DNA of 64,000 nucleotides from Ophioderma brevispina (lineage: Eukaryota > Echinodermata > Ophiuroidea > Amphilepidida > Ophiodermatidae), in assembly GCA_023653785.1 (NCBI GenBank), contig JAMKCH010043914.1:1-64000 (forward strand). The letters run 5' to 3'. This document shows, piece by piece, positions 1 to 12,610 of the stretch. Positions within the stretch are counted from its first letter, which is position 1; each line of letters opens with the position of its first letter. The position numbers and the translations under genes were made by a program. A model generated the notes under the pieces. It saw nothing but the letters and a program-made list of their open reading frames with translations, had not been told where the DNA came from and searched no databases.

Positions 1-283
1 CAACGTTGTGAGCCCATTGGGTACCCCCTGTGTATATCATACTTGCTCCACTTAATGCAGAGTACTAGTAGTTCAAGCTGATAACATTCAGTTCCCCCTC
101 CCCCAGTAATGATCTCTGGATCCACAACTGAGCTCTACCCCACAAAGTTGAGATTGTAAAATCATTAAAACCATGCAAAGTATTTGATCTAATCTGTTTT
201 GATTTGCATAAACAAATTCATCAGAATATATTTTCTGTCAAGCCATTCAACAGACATTTCAACAAAGAACATATAAAGGTCTA

Positions 284-640
284 TTAAAGGTGCAACAAGA
301 AATTTTTTCAGGCATCCAAATATTATGTCATAATAGTAATTTCATATAGACTAGACACTCAATAGATTTCTTACCTTGTATTTGGTTACAGAAATGTCTT
401 AAAAGCAAAACAAAAGTGATTCTGATTTGCTTATATTTCAATGTAAGACATAGGCTGAATTTCGTATTTGCTCCTATACGAAATTGGTAATTTCACAATT
501 TTTGTACCAAAGAAACACTTCTAAGCTTAATCCTTTCAGATGGGGTTATTTTTGATGGAAAGCTTTACATCAGGTCAAAAATCAGTACTTTCAATTTTTT
601 AGGGACACCTGATATGTGAAATCTCTCGTTGCACCTTTAA
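284..640. mobile_element. MITE family A, copy 1 (TTAA-ended, 357 bp)
   Basis: Both ends are TTAA followed by an inverted repeat: TTAAAGGTGCAACAAGA on the left and the complement of it, ending CTCGTTGCACCTTTAA, on the right. Related copies of nearly the same length lie at 12254-12610 and 36525-36882 in the opposite orientation, and a truncated one ends at 62439. There is no coding capacity. TTAA target sites are typical of piggyBac- and Kolobok-type transposases, so this is probably a non-autonomous passenger of such an element (inference). Confidence 0.85.
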
Positions 641-718
641 GTCAATTTCGATTTTTGAATTATGGCCAATGAGAAACTGCTATCATTTTGTGCATAGCAA
701 CAGAAAACATGCACATGC

Positions 719-877
719 TAAAGATCTATTCATACTACACTGCACTGCATTACAGTGCAGTGAAAATGGATGAAAAACCATCTCTGACTCAAATTGCATT
801 GTGTTGCTGTGTTGAGTCAGAGATGGTTTTCATCCATTTTCACTAATGCATTATATTGAAGTATGAACAGACTTTAA
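719..877. mobile_element. Foldback MITE, about 160 bp
   Basis: Two long inverted arms fold on each other. The inner arms (760-792 and 812-843) are nearly perfect complements, with a loop of about 20 bases. The outer arms continue imperfectly to TAAAG at 719 and CTTTA near 877. Nothing is coded. The family is not recognised. Confidence 0.7.
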
Positions 878-2687
878 GATTGTAGCATTTGGAGGGCACT
901 ATCTTTCCATCTATATGATGTTGGGGCATCAGCCAAGTTTAAGGCAGATTTTTCTGTACTTAAATAACACCATACCACTGCTATTACCCATGATTCATCT
1001 ATTTCCCCTTCCACAAACAATTAACACTGACCAAGGTGTGATACATCACATCACAAGGTCCACCTTATCAACTTTAGAGTTGAGTTTTTTGGTCTTTACG
1101 AAAGGGCGCAAAGCAAGCTTTCTCATATATAACTTTTGAACATTGTGATTTTTTACTCATGAAGATACAAGTAAAAATTATATTGCTTTATTATTTTGTT
1201 TTTAATTTGCAAATAATTTTATTGTTTATCTAAAAAATCTGGGCCAAACATTTGATATGATGTAACACAACTATGTCTACTATACATGCCATTGATAATC
1301 TTGCATTTGGTTGAAGTCCCCAAATTATGCCACATCAAATAACAATACATAAACTTAGAACATTATCACAAAGTTTTCAACAAATTAATCAAAAAGTGCA
1401 ATAAAACAATACACATATAATTCCTGTAAATTATTGAAGTAGTAGCAATGTCATCCCTTTTCATTTTTCACTTTTCAGTTTAATACATCAATATATTCTT
1501 CCATGAAAGTGGTTCACCATGTGTTTGTCACAATATAATTTTTCTTTTCCATTTCATTTTACAATTTCTTTTGATTTGTTATCCACCAATAATCATCTAT
1601 AATTCTCATATTTATTTCAAATTTTCACCTGATTTTTTTGCTATCCATCATATTGTCTGTTTATAATTCTTTTAAATATAACATTCATACATTGGCTTTC
1701 CACCACCTGTCCATCAGGCTATTAAATATTGTAAGTTACAATATTTCAAATATTCTACACTTAGAATAATTTAAAAATTGATTGTGAAATATTCTTTTTT
1801 ATCCAATTACACGAAGAACCGACTCCCCAGAACAACAGGCAAGTTTAAAAAAAATGTTTGTAAAATATGGCTTATTTACTGTATCATGAAAGAAATTTAC
1901 ACAAATACAGAAACACAGTATAAATGATACACAATGATCATTCACATAGGAAAAATGGTCATCAAGTGACTATAATTGCTGAGTAGTGCACGTTAGTATC
2001 CATTAGTTACTGGTTCAAACCTTGGTTATGCACCTGTTTGGAATTATGATATGCCATGGATTTGTGTTGTGATCAATGTGATCACTGGCTCGAAACAAAG
2101 TTAGCGTGAGCAGTTGACCTGGCAACGGTCGTATTCTAACATGCTCGACATCAGCAAATTTATAAGCAAATAATACCGGTATTGTCAAGAAAACACTTTT
2201 AATGTGATTAAATTGGGTCCTCCCCCTTTAAATACTTGTCACTGGTAAACTGGAACACTTATGAACATAAACACCACAATTGATTATTTGACGTCCTCTT
2301 TGTCCAGTTTTCCCACTTGTTGCATACCCATGCTTATCATGTGCATTAATTATAGAGTGTAGATGGAAAGACATTTGACACGCGCCTTTGGCTTGCAATT
2401 TCTATTTTAAAAAGCTAGCAGACCCTCAAAGGTGTATGACCCGATCAAAAACCTCGTCCCCCACTTTAACCACCATAAAAATTGAGAAAGCTTGAGACTT
2501 AAGTTCTTATTTTTTCTCATAGCCATTGAACTTTTGGACCTGAAACATATTTCCTAGGGGCCACTTTGGTACACATTTTGCTTCTACTATCCAAATAGCA
2601 GGACTGATTAACTTAAATTTTCATCTCATATATTTTGGCGATATGATTCCACGGGGAAAACAACATGTGAAAAGTCGTCCATGATCG

Positions 2688-2837
2688 GGTCAACCACCTT
2701 ATTTTTAAATTTCTTTAGAAAAATTATAGCATCTGTTGGTCAACCACCTTATTTTTAAATTTCTTTAGAAAAATTATAGCATCTGTTGGTCAACCACCTT
2801 ATTTTTAAATTTCTTTAGAAAAATTATAGCATCTGTT
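2688..2837 (+). repeat. Perfect 50 bp tandem triplication
   Basis: Three consecutive, identical 50-base units begin at 2688, 2738 and 2788 (each starts GGTCAACCACC and ends GCATCTGTT). Each unit contains TTTCTTTAG, which resembles an intron acceptor. The array ends 117 bases before the real Ig exon. Perfect identity implies a recent expansion or an assembly duplication. Confidence 0.95.
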
Positions 2838-2954
2838 GGTTTGGTTCTGTGAAAAATATTTGATCACTACTGCTACTCTACATATAGAAGAGAATCCTGG
2901 GGGATAATAAATCAAATCAATTAAAATTATACCCTCATTATGTTTCCCTTATAG

Positions 2955-3248
2955 TGAAAGCCCCTCCAGCAGTTGCCCCTCAAATTGTCACACCCTTCAG
3001 TGACCAACAAGTGCATGAAGGTGAAAGCGTGTGCTTTAGCTGTACAATATCCGCAAACCCAGCACCTATGGTTGCATGGTACAAAGATGGTACAGACGTT
3101 GATCTTAGCATCTGCAAGACCACCAGGGAAGGAAAGAAGTACGAGCTGACGATATCGGAGGTGTTCGAGGAGGATGCGGGATTGTACGAGTGCAGAGCGG
3201 TGAATCCCGGAGGCGATGCGTTGTGCTCGGCCATGCTCAGGGTCTTAG
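2955..3248 (+). CDS. Internal exon: one complete I-set immunoglobulin domain
   Basis: This 294-base exon encodes 98 codons' worth of protein and is phase 1 at both ends: the last two bases of its first codon lie in the exon, and its last base G begins the next codon. The acceptor (TTTCCCTTATAG) and donor (TTAG then GTAAGA) are both good. The translation is a textbook I-set Ig fold: a linker PPAVAPQIVTPF, then EGESVCFSC with the B-strand Cys near residue 30, VAWYKDG with the core Trp near 42, KYELTISEVF, and EEDAGLYECRAVN with the F-strand Cys near 80. It resembles tandem Ig domains of intracellular muscle or cytoskeletal proteins (titin, twitchin, MLCK, palladin). Such domains bind sarcomere or actin-associated partners. 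Which family member this is cannot be settled from one domain. No kinase or FN3 domain is visible in the window. Confidence 0.93.
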
Positions 3249-5283
3249 GTAAGACATTATTGTTTTAATTGCTTTGTCTGTATCTAAGGACTTTCATGAA
3301 GATTTGCCATCTTATTTTAAAAAAAAATATTTAGGCTGTAGTCAGTATCCATTATGGGTAATGTTAAAACAAAAGTCTTTGTAACAGAAGGACTATCATC
3401 ATGGTTTTGAATATTTTACAAGACGAAGTCATATACGGACAAATTTGATTTCGGTTTCAAGACATTGGCCCTGAAATGATTTAACAATGGGTCAGTATAC
3501 TCCAACCATTTGGTTGTGCAGCATTGCAATGTGTGCAATGTTCTGGGATTTGCAGCTTTATACGTTTGTGAATAAAGGCAGCACAAAGGCTATCGCAAAT
3601 GCAGAGACACATAGTGACTTCCCCTTCTAACTTGCAACATAACAGAGTATAGTCCCACATGATTCTATGTAGGTTTATATCACATAAGTCAGTGGCTTTT
3701 TAGATGGCTTCCCAAATGCTCTGAACCAAGACTAGGCTTGTTTGGACTCCTTTGAATGCATTTTTCATGCTGACTCCAAATATGGTCATAAAAACAATTC
3801 TGAGGTTTTTTGCAATATCAGCAATTTTAGGCCAAAATTGTTAAAAACCTCAATTTTTGAAGTTTCCCCCAACTTTAACTTTTCCCCCCAAAAAAATTTA
3901 CTTTGCATTTATCAAATGCCGCATGCAGTCATTTTGACTCAAATATCTCTTTTCGTAAGCAAAATTAACAGGGGTCATTGGGAGACTTTTTGTGCATTAG
4001 GAATGCAGGAATCTTTTCAGAGGCATGGTCTCTTCTATGCCTCTCTTCCATTCTTAATGGAACTTCGGGGAAACGCAACACTGATAACCTAATGCCCAAC
4101 ACACAGATTTTTATGGGCAGCAACTGGTTGTACAACAAGTAGGACACACTAGGTGCGAAAGAAATCGGTTTTGATGCTGGCCTATTGCCTTATTGGTTTA
4201 TATTAGAATTCTGTGGAACCCCGAACCCCCTGGCCAAATGGAGAGGAAAATTTCCATCGCATGTGGTCATTGTAAAGAAACCATAGTTCTAATTAACTAA
4301 TATTAAAGATAACTGCAGAAGAACCATGATCCCAGTAATTAAAATAATTTTAAAATGACCCCCCTCGCTGCTTTAGCTCATAAACATGTAACCATAGAAG
4401 TAGGGGTCATTGTAATTCTCTGCATGAAACTACAAGTTATCAGATTTCAAATGAGATTTGTAGATATTGATAGCATGTCCACAGAAGTTGATGTTTTAAT
4501 TATCAAAATGTCAGAGTGGACGGGTGTCCACTACCAGCTGCCAGCATTCTCGATCTCTTTGCTCAGTTCAATTGTACATACAAAATATTGTTTGATATCA
4601 TAGCCCACTTGGTATTTGGGTATCAATTGCAGTAGCACAGATACTTTGGTGGCAGCGTTTTCACTACACTTTGTTATGCGAGTCATGGAACTCTGTAAAT
4701 GGGGATGAGGTTGTGGATGCTGAACAGTTAGATGTTGCTGATTATTGTAATATCATCTTTTCATACACAGTTCTATAAACAGCATACAAGTATAGTTTGA
4801 TATTATCACTGAGTTGCAATATGCTCATCCACCAAGGACACAGTTCAGTGGGTTGTACTTGTACATACATTGACATTGTGTAATCTGGGTATCATATATC
4901 ATACCCCAGAACCAGGGGTTGTATTTGCTAATTACAATGGTGATGGAAAGCTACTGAACTGTGCCAAGGGAATTGAGATTTTACTAGCTCATAGTGTATA
5001 TGTCACCGAAATGCCTTCCAGGTCAAACTCTTTTGCACTTTGTAGTATTGGGGGTCATGAAACTGTGTACAGGGATGAGATTATAAATACTTTTGATGAG
5101 ACCCTGGTTATTAGGATACCCCTCAGGGTATGGAAGACATGGCATACTTTGCTAATAATAAATATAATGTTACATAGAGGGGAAACGGGGTGGCCTACAG
5201 CTGCAACTGGAGTGTGAGGTAAGAGAGAGAGAGAGATGTGTGATGTGTAAATAAAGTAAAAACAAGCATAGAAATGATAAAGT

Positions 5284-5807
5284 AATAATGGCACATTTTT
5301 TGAAGAGTGCCCACAATTTTCAAAATATTTTTGAGATTTTGCACAGTTGCATTGGTAATTGGCTAGTAAACTATACCTGTGAGTGGTAGAGTGCGAAATT
5401 CTCTATGTGTCGCAAAAGAAGGAATTTTGTAATTAGAATAATTAATATCCGAGATCTCCGATAATAATTCAACATCTGCTGGAAATGCCCTTCCAATATG
5501 AAATAGCTGGGAAATTGGGCCATGTACTTATCTACACTCATCCATTAGTTTTTCCGTCGGTTCAGGCAAGTCAAGTTAGATGTCATTTTTGCGACGTGGC
5601 ACTATTTCATCATGGACAGACATAAATTTGGCTTTTCTAGCTCCAAGGATTCCTATTCTAAGTACAAAATCACTTCTTTATGACGAATACGCATTTTTTG
5701 AGCATTGTTGTTTGCAGGTATAGTTTACTAGACAATTACCAACACATCTGTGCAAAAATCTCAAATTTTGAAAATTGGGGGCGCTCTTCAAAAAATGTGC
5801 ATTATTC
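5284..5807. mobile_element. MITE family C with long terminal inverted repeats (about 520 bp)
   Basis: The first 95 or so bases (ATAATGGCACATTTTTTGAA onward, through TAGTAAACTATACCTG) reappear as their reverse complement at the right end (CAGGTATAGTTTACTAG to AATGTGCATTATT). The interior is unrelated AT-rich DNA with no coding capacity. A solo end of the same family lies at 25181-25265. Confidence 0.8.
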
Positions 5808-5824
5808 TTAACTCCCCGAGGTCT

Positions 5825-5905
5825 ATCGGCCAATTTGATTAGTTAGTACATGGGATCTATAACGTGTTTAGCCAATGATTGAGACATGGTAACGACGACC
5901 TAAAT
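5825..5905. repeat. Dispersed CCAAT-containing repeat, copy 1
   Basis: GGCCAATTTGATTAGTTA, then AGCCAATGATTGAGACATGG, follows the same order as the sequence starting at 27955 (GGCCAATTTCATTGGTTA, then CCCAATCAGAGGCATGG). It is a short, diverged dispersed repeat of unknown type. Confidence 0.5.
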
Positions 5906-7014
5906 GTTGTACAGAATATAGAAGGTTATTTCGTATTATATCTGGAAGAGCCAATGCGTATACTGTAAGAAAGAAAAGATGGTTAATAATTAGTTGTGGC
6001 CTATGGTTAAAGGAAATATGTCATGATTCTGAATATTGGAAATTTGGTTTATGGATGGAAAGCTTAAGTAACGATTAAGATTACATATAAATCAAAAGAA
6101 GTTGAAAATTTTCCACATTGTTGAGTATTTGCCTTTTAATTTCCCGCCCAATAGCTTACTCGAAACGATTCGAACAAATCCACATCGCAGGCAAATGGTG
6201 ACGTCAAAGTGATGGACCATCATAATTTAAGTCGTTGTGACCATTGCATATCGCAGTGTGCCACTTCAATAATAATTAAACACAACGAAGTGAAACAAAT
6301 ATGTCAATCTGTAACTTTTTTTTCTAATTGTATTAGTACTGTCATTAAATCCATCAATATTACAATGTTGTCAGCAAGAACAATTCGAGTGAACACGATG
6401 TTTTGGTAATTCACTTTGACGTCACGAGTGGGGCGCTTTTAATCAATGACGCCGAGCCGTGGCGAACAACGCCCGTTTCTTAGGATGTCAAAAAAGCAAA
6501 AAATTAAAATGCCGCTATTTTGTTAATTTTACATCAAAATGTATATTTTTCGGGGAATTGGATGCATGCTACATATTTTTAATGAAATGTAAGTCAAAAC
6601 TGAGCTTGACAAAAATCTTGACATATCTCCTTTTAACAATATTTTAGCTTTAGCCCATGTAGGGTTATGGTGATTGTTCAAATTACACAGAGAGAGAGGG
6701 GGGAAGGGAGAGAGGGATGGCGAGAGAGGGATGATATGTGAGCAAGTTAGTAGAGATTCAAACTTTTACAATACATTTCATTTACGACACAATCATGCAA
6801 AGGAGAAAAGTATAGTCAATTTGAAAATCTAACAGAAAAGTTCTCAAATTACGAACTCTAGTTGACAGGATATATTTGCGAGTGGATTTAGTGTTCACTT
6901 TTTCTGTGCATAAAAATAATTCCACTCCCACCCAGGTAAAATGTATGGTATACAACTGCTAATGGTTTCTTATCAGTATAAATTAGACGGGAGCTTGAGA
7001 GTAATACAAAGCAA

Positions 7015-7356
7015 TTAAAGGTGGTTGTTCCGATTTATGTGTATTGTGTTCTCTACTTGATATGAGAGTCTGACACTTGCACATACACCGTATCAAGTAC
7101 CATGGGAAACAAACTTGCGGTTTTGATGGTAGACGCAATAATGCATGTTGCAAAGCCCTATTCAATACTGTGCTAATAAAGTGGTTAACCACTAAAACGG
7201 CGTTTTTTTGTTTATATCTTGGGAATGAAATGGATTCGAGGGTTCAAATTCCAGGACGACAATGAGAAAAATACGGCCTTTCATCTGATATCAAAATCGA
7301 TACTACTTCCGGTTAAATCAGGGGGGTCCCAAGACGATCGGAACACGCACCTTTAA
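7015..7356. mobile_element. MITE family F, copy 1 (TTAA-ended, 342 bp)
   Basis: It starts TTAAAGGTGGTTGTTCCGAT and ends ATCGGAACACGCACCTTTAA, an imperfect terminal inverted repeat flanked by TTAA. A second, shorter copy begins at 49773 in the opposite orientation and shares the interior (complement of AAAACCGCAGTTTGTTTCCC). It has no coding capacity. Confidence 0.8.
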
Positions 7357-8232
7357 TACTAGGGTGCAATGTTTATATTACACCTTTGATATTTGATATG
7401 CTCGTCATGTTGCCATGATAAGTTAGAGCTGCCAGAATACAAACACACCAGGCACGTGCACAACACACTATACACACTTTTGAAATGTCAGAGGAAAGAA
7501 AATATCATGCTTTTTTTTCTTGATCAAGATAAGTTAACAAAACAATTTTGGGCCTAAAGTACCCTTATAATATCTTCAGGGCTGTGAAATTTCCTTGTTT
7601 AAGAGCATTTCCTCATTTTTGCAATTTTGTTAGTGCCAAATTTTTAGCTTTTTCTTTGACTTTCAGCCTGTTTTGGCATTTTACTCCTTTTTCCCCCTTT
7701 TCCTCCCTTTTCCTCGTTTTTTGTCCATGGCCTCTCACACCCCTGTATCTCTCAAATAGGAAACCAGGCACTTCAAGAAATATATCTATAACTGTGTCCT
7801 GTTGTGCCCAGCAATTATAACTTTTCATTGCAATATCCATTGTTGTTTCAAATGTTTAGTTAATTTGCCATATTAAACTCTGATTCAACAACTCGCCGTA
7901 TCTCCTTGTACAGGAGCATACCGTTGTTGATTCTTATCAACCCAAGTTTGTATGCAAATTAGTGTTCATGGAAGTGCGATTACGCGGTACGCTTAAATCG
8001 ACTCGCTGTTCGTCACGTTAGAACTCTGAGTACGCGCAAGTACACCAGGTGCAAACTGCAAAGCAACAAACAAACTAAAAACTAAAACTAGCGTTTTGCT
8101 TTAGATTTTTCTAAAATATTAGTCTAGGAAAGTTTTTGTCGAACTGGAAACATTTGAGTGTTGTAAGTGAGAATAATTATGTTCCTCTATACACGATATT
8201 AATAAGTTCTCATAATGAGTTTCGTTGTTGAA

Positions 8233-8413
8233 AGGGATTCAAACATGGTACAGAGTGGTTCATCCCAAATCAACAACTCTGCATCCGATGCGTCCGCGTA
8301 TTTTTATCCCGCTCGGGCGGCTAAAGCCGCCCTCGCGGGATAAAAATACGCGGACGCATGGATGCATCCTTGTTGATTTGTGATGAACCACTCTGTAACA
8401 TGTTTGAATCCCT
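8233..8413. mobile_element. GC-rich foldback element, 181 bp
   Basis: The outer arms are AGGGATTCAAACATG and CATGTTTGAATCCCT, followed inward by complementary CAGAGTGGTTCAT / ATGAACCACTCTG. The core arms GCGTCCGCGTATTTTTATCC and their complement surround a GC-rich stem with loop GGCGGCTAAAGCCGCC. The whole element folds into a single hairpin with small mismatches. It is strikingly GC-rich against AT-rich surroundings. No coding capacity; family not recognised. Confidence 0.85.
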
Positions 8414-10729
8414 AAATGAACCAAATGTCCATTTTGTCAAATGAAATTATCAGAAAGGTGACAAGTATTCTTTCAACAACCCACTGCAAGTAGATCAGTA
8501 ACAAGGAATTGTTATTTTTATTTGAAGCTTATGAGTACTATATAGGATAAAAAGTGTTCAAGAAGTTTTAGAACCACAAGACATTCTGTGATCATGCTAA
8601 AATTTAAGTGGAAGTGCTAGTGAGTTAATGAGTGTACAAATCTTGAGGGTACACTATTTTTCAAATGTGCCAGTGTCTCTTTCAGTAAATTGATATTATG
8701 CCTATCAGCAGGGGTAGAGATCAAGGAATGCACCTTTAATGTGAATATGTGCCATTGAAGTTCAAGCTGTTATTTTAAATAAAGGGCAAATAACAGCAGG
8801 AACTTGACACACTCCAAATGTCAGCCTCTTGTAATACATGTGTTACGCCTCATCATCTGACAACTGATTGTGGTTCATATGTCTTCAGGGGTCATCTTCA
8901 ATTTTCTCATTGGAATAATTTGGACACTTGGACCAGAATATGATATGATTTGAAAGATTTTGGTATAGAGATTGTTACATTACTCTTGCGTCATTAACCC
9001 GAACCGCACCAAACACCATAAAAAAAATGTCCATGTTACTGAATGAGAAAAATGCACTAAGTCCCAGATGTAGCGATTTTGTCATTAACGACTCAGATGG
9101 ACACGAAATCACTGGCCAGGCCAGTGACACCGACGTAGTGTAGTATCACTGGTCACGGGATGGGGCCCCTGGTTCGAGACTGACCTAAATTTCCATTTTA
9201 TTTCCTTCCCTCTTCCGTTATTCCTTCACCCCCTCCCGGGAGGTAGGCTAGAAACAGATGTGGCATTAGGATTAATATGTAACTCTGCCAGGGAAGGGTC
9301 ATCTTCAAATTTTCAGTTTAGTAATATTTAAACCCATAATCTTTGTGTTCTGCAGTTCAAAACAAGTTCAAATTTAACAAAAACAGGAACTCTGAATTCA
9401 AGTTCAAACAGAGTTACCTTCTCTTGTGTGTTTACAAGACTCCCCTCTCATTTTTGTTAATTTCATGATTGTTTACCCCATGAAATTGTCAAACTGAATG
9501 CCAAAATGCCTATTTTTTTGTGATTTAGTAGTACTTAGTAGCAGTAGTAATAGTAGTAGTAGTAGCTGTAGTAAAATACTAAAAGGGACAAAAGTAATAT
9601 ATGTTAACAAATTTTACATGCAACATTTAATGCCACTTTATCAAAATATGATGATAAACATTGACCTCAATTTAGTGATTAGCATCTCATAGCCCAATCA
9701 TATTTATCTACATTTCAAAACATGATATCATGTAATTGGAATAACCCAGTAATGCTGGCAAAACCATTAAAATTATTTGTTTGCTGTATACAGATCAAAA
9801 AAGTGGTCAAATTGAAAAAAAAATATCAAAACAAAAAATAATATAGATTTTGGATCAGAAATTCTGCAAGTTCTTATTCTATTTTAGTAGTGCTTTATGA
9901 CATCTTTACGTGTAATATCATTGACAGAGGTGTCATAAAACATCGGAGAAAATATACACAAAATAATAAAATGAGCTTCTGGAAGACAAACAAACCATTC
10001 TATTTGTTTGGCCTAAGTGGTGTTGATCATGGCAGCCACAAAATCTGCATCTTACCAAGGCTAAAGAAAGAATACCAGGAATATCGGGATAATGTAAATG
10101 TCTGTCGGGGCGCTGTGTAGTACAAAGTATCACAGTGCTGGTTTTGCCGTTCGGGGACAAAAGTAAGAACCCATGGTCCCCCCCCCCCCTTTTTTGGGGG
10201 TTGTTTCCTTGTGCTTATTTTTCTATCCTGCACAAGATTCTGAAAAACAGTTTGAAAGTGATGAAATATTTTATGGCATGCAAATTCAAAGCTGTTAATC
10301 TTGCCATAAAAAAATTCTTTCACCCCCTCAAAAATATAAAATAATAATTATCTAAATAAATATGAATTTGAATTACATGTGTGTATTATAGAGCCATAGG
10401 ATATTTCCAGAAACGTGCCCATTTTTTTTTTTCAAAAACTATTGATTTTGCATATTTAGAATGCTGTTCAATGTATTAGATCACACCTGAAAAAAAAGCG
10501 AAAATGCCATTTTTGTGATAACAAGATGATTTAGTATTTTCTGTGTGCACACAGAAAAAAATCTACACCATGCTTCACTATAGGGCAGATTAGCAGAGCA
10601 GAGGAAGTTGAAGAAATTTTTGGTTTTCTTTACTTCGTTGTCAAAACCCTTTGAAACATTCTCAGGTGGTGTTTTTACAGGCAAATTTAGAGAAATCACC
10701 TCCATTGTGTTTTCTTTTATGCCTACATT

Positions 10730-11045
10730 GTGTTAGTGGGCACACGACCGTCCGGTGAAAGTGAATCATAATTCGCCTCATAGCACAAGGTTGTGGGTCG
10801 AAGCCCCACTGTTGCCAATGTGGGGTGCACTGGGGCAAGGCACTTACCTCGCGGCCGCTCTCTACCAGGAGTACAAATGGTACTGGCAATGCTGGGAATG
10901 AAAAACAACTTGCTCGAACGCGGGGGAGTGATGACCCCCAGATGGAACCCCCCCCCCAGCTCTCCCCAACAATATGATTGAGTCGGTCCAAACGCCAGGC
11001 GGAAAACCCCAGAGAATGGGCACTTACCGGCGGGGTGCACCCATT
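10730..11045 (+). mobile_element. tRNA-headed SINE-like element
   Basis: A tRNA-like head with a B-box-like GGGTCGAAGCCCC near 10797 is followed by the conserved block TGGGGCAAGGCACTTACCTC and then CTCTACCAGGAGTACAAATG. I recognise this order from SINE central domains that are widespread in invertebrates, but I do not assign a family name. The tail contains a C run and CGGCGGGGTGCACCC. Open frames on the minus strand here are by-products of this GC-rich repeat. Confidence 0.7.
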
Positions 11046-12253
11046 TACATTTAATGTTCTAAAAAGAGTAAAAATGTAATTTGCAAGATGCATATTTACA
11101 TAATCGATTATTTCTGGAAACTCTTCTTGCTTTTTCAATGTGTATTGACTTATATACAAACAATCTGGGACAGGGCATTTTTTTAAGCCCGGAGTACAAA
11201 AATTTTCTCAGATGGGCTTACTCATGTGATGGTAAGACTAAATTAAAAAAACAGTGAAACATTATTTCTGCTATCACCAGCATACCCAGCCGAGGTGTGG
11301 ACACCCGGTAGCACCATACCTCGGGGTTTGCACAAAATTGTACAAAAATCAGCCTATTTTTACTTATCAGTGGTCTCCCACATCCCGACTACACACCGAG
11401 GTCATCCGGTCCTCGTTACCCCGTGAACATCACCAACATTTATCTTGGGAGCAAATGTACCACAACTTCTTTTTTAAAATTTATTTGTAGAATTGAGCAA
11501 ATCTTATTTTTTTTTAATTGAAAAATTGCCCCAAAAGAAGGAAAAAAATGACATTTTTAAAAGGTGATGTTAAATACCTTTGCTGGTCCAATGTGTATTG
11601 ACTAGTCCAACATGATTAGAGAGAACGGTATTGTTTTTATTTATCATCACATCCAAAACTAATCAATAAATGATTCTTTCTTGAAAGATTGACGGCACTC
11701 TGGAAAATGAAATTGATGGTAGAAAGAAACAAAGTATTGGAGAGATTTGTTGTTGGTTGCACCTGCTAATGATGGTGGAATAACTTGAGGTTTCTTTGAG
11801 AGTTGCAATTTAGTGAGGTTAGTTTCCTCTATTGATTATGGTCTACTGTTAAAATACATGTCTCCTTTCTGGAAAGATCTGATGTTTTCTGGAAATAGAA
11901 AGGATTGGGATGGAAACCCATCAAATCATCAAAGCGTCGGAATAAAAAGTAGACAAAGATGAAATAACAATTGCAGACAAAGCAGCAAAAGCAGGGGACA
12001 CATCTTTGAAAAAAATTCCCGTCCCTTTAAATTTTGAACCAAATTGTTATCTGATAATGAATCATAGCTCATCTCCCCCAAAATTTGGAGGCTTCGGCCT
12101 GCAGTGAGTGTAGATATGTTAATACACAGGTCATTGCTGATAGAATGGGCTGATAAACTTAAGATTGCCTGATTAAAGGCAGTGAAACACAATTTGCCCT
12201 AAGGTTTCTGAAAGTGACATCAATCCAATTTAACCAGTTTAATAGTTTTTCAC

Positions 12254-12610
12254 TTAAGGTATTGCAGCGAGAGTTTCACATATCAGGTACCCCGACAAAA
12301 ATGAAATTACTGATTTTTGCCCTGATGTAAAGCTTTCCATTAAAAAATCCCCCCCATCGACAGGATCAGCTGAAGAAAGTTTCTTTGGTACAAAAATTGT
12401 GAATTTCTAATTTCGTTAGGAGCAAATACAAAATTCAACCTATGTTGTTATATTGAAATAGAAGTGAATCAAAATCACAGTTTATATCTTTTTTGAGACA
12501 TATCTGTAGCCAATACAAGGTAATAAATCTATTGGAATGTCAAAATCTATATGAAATTACTATTATGACACAATATTTGGGCGTCTCCAAAATTACGTTG
12601 CAACCTTTAA
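12254..12610. mobile_element. MITE family A, copy 2 (357 bp)
   Basis: It is flanked by TTAA at both ends (TTAAGGTATTGCAGCGAGAG on the left, GTTGCAACCTTTAA on the right). The interior shares GCCCTGATGTAAAGC, TTTCTTTGGTACAAAAATTG and TAGGAGCAAATACAAAATTC with copy 3. Orientation is opposite to copy 1. The ends have diverged more than in the other copies. Confidence 0.85.

Larger units (their letters stand above)
1..2954 (+). other. Upstream intron of the Ig-domain gene (partial)
   Basis: No coding exon is recognised here. The stretch is AT-rich and ends in an acceptor (pyrimidine-rich run then ATAG at 2951-2954) directly before the first Ig exon. It contains one TTAA-ended MITE, one foldback element and a perfect 50 bp tandem triplication, listed separately. 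The remainder (about 880-2680) shows no feature I can name. Intron status is inferred from the phase-1 start of the following exon, which needs an upstream exon to supply the first base of its first codon. Confidence 0.7.

Noticed and set aside
10662..11159. 165-residue open frame on the minus strand
   Set aside because: It overlaps the GC-rich SINE-like element and has no protein family character.
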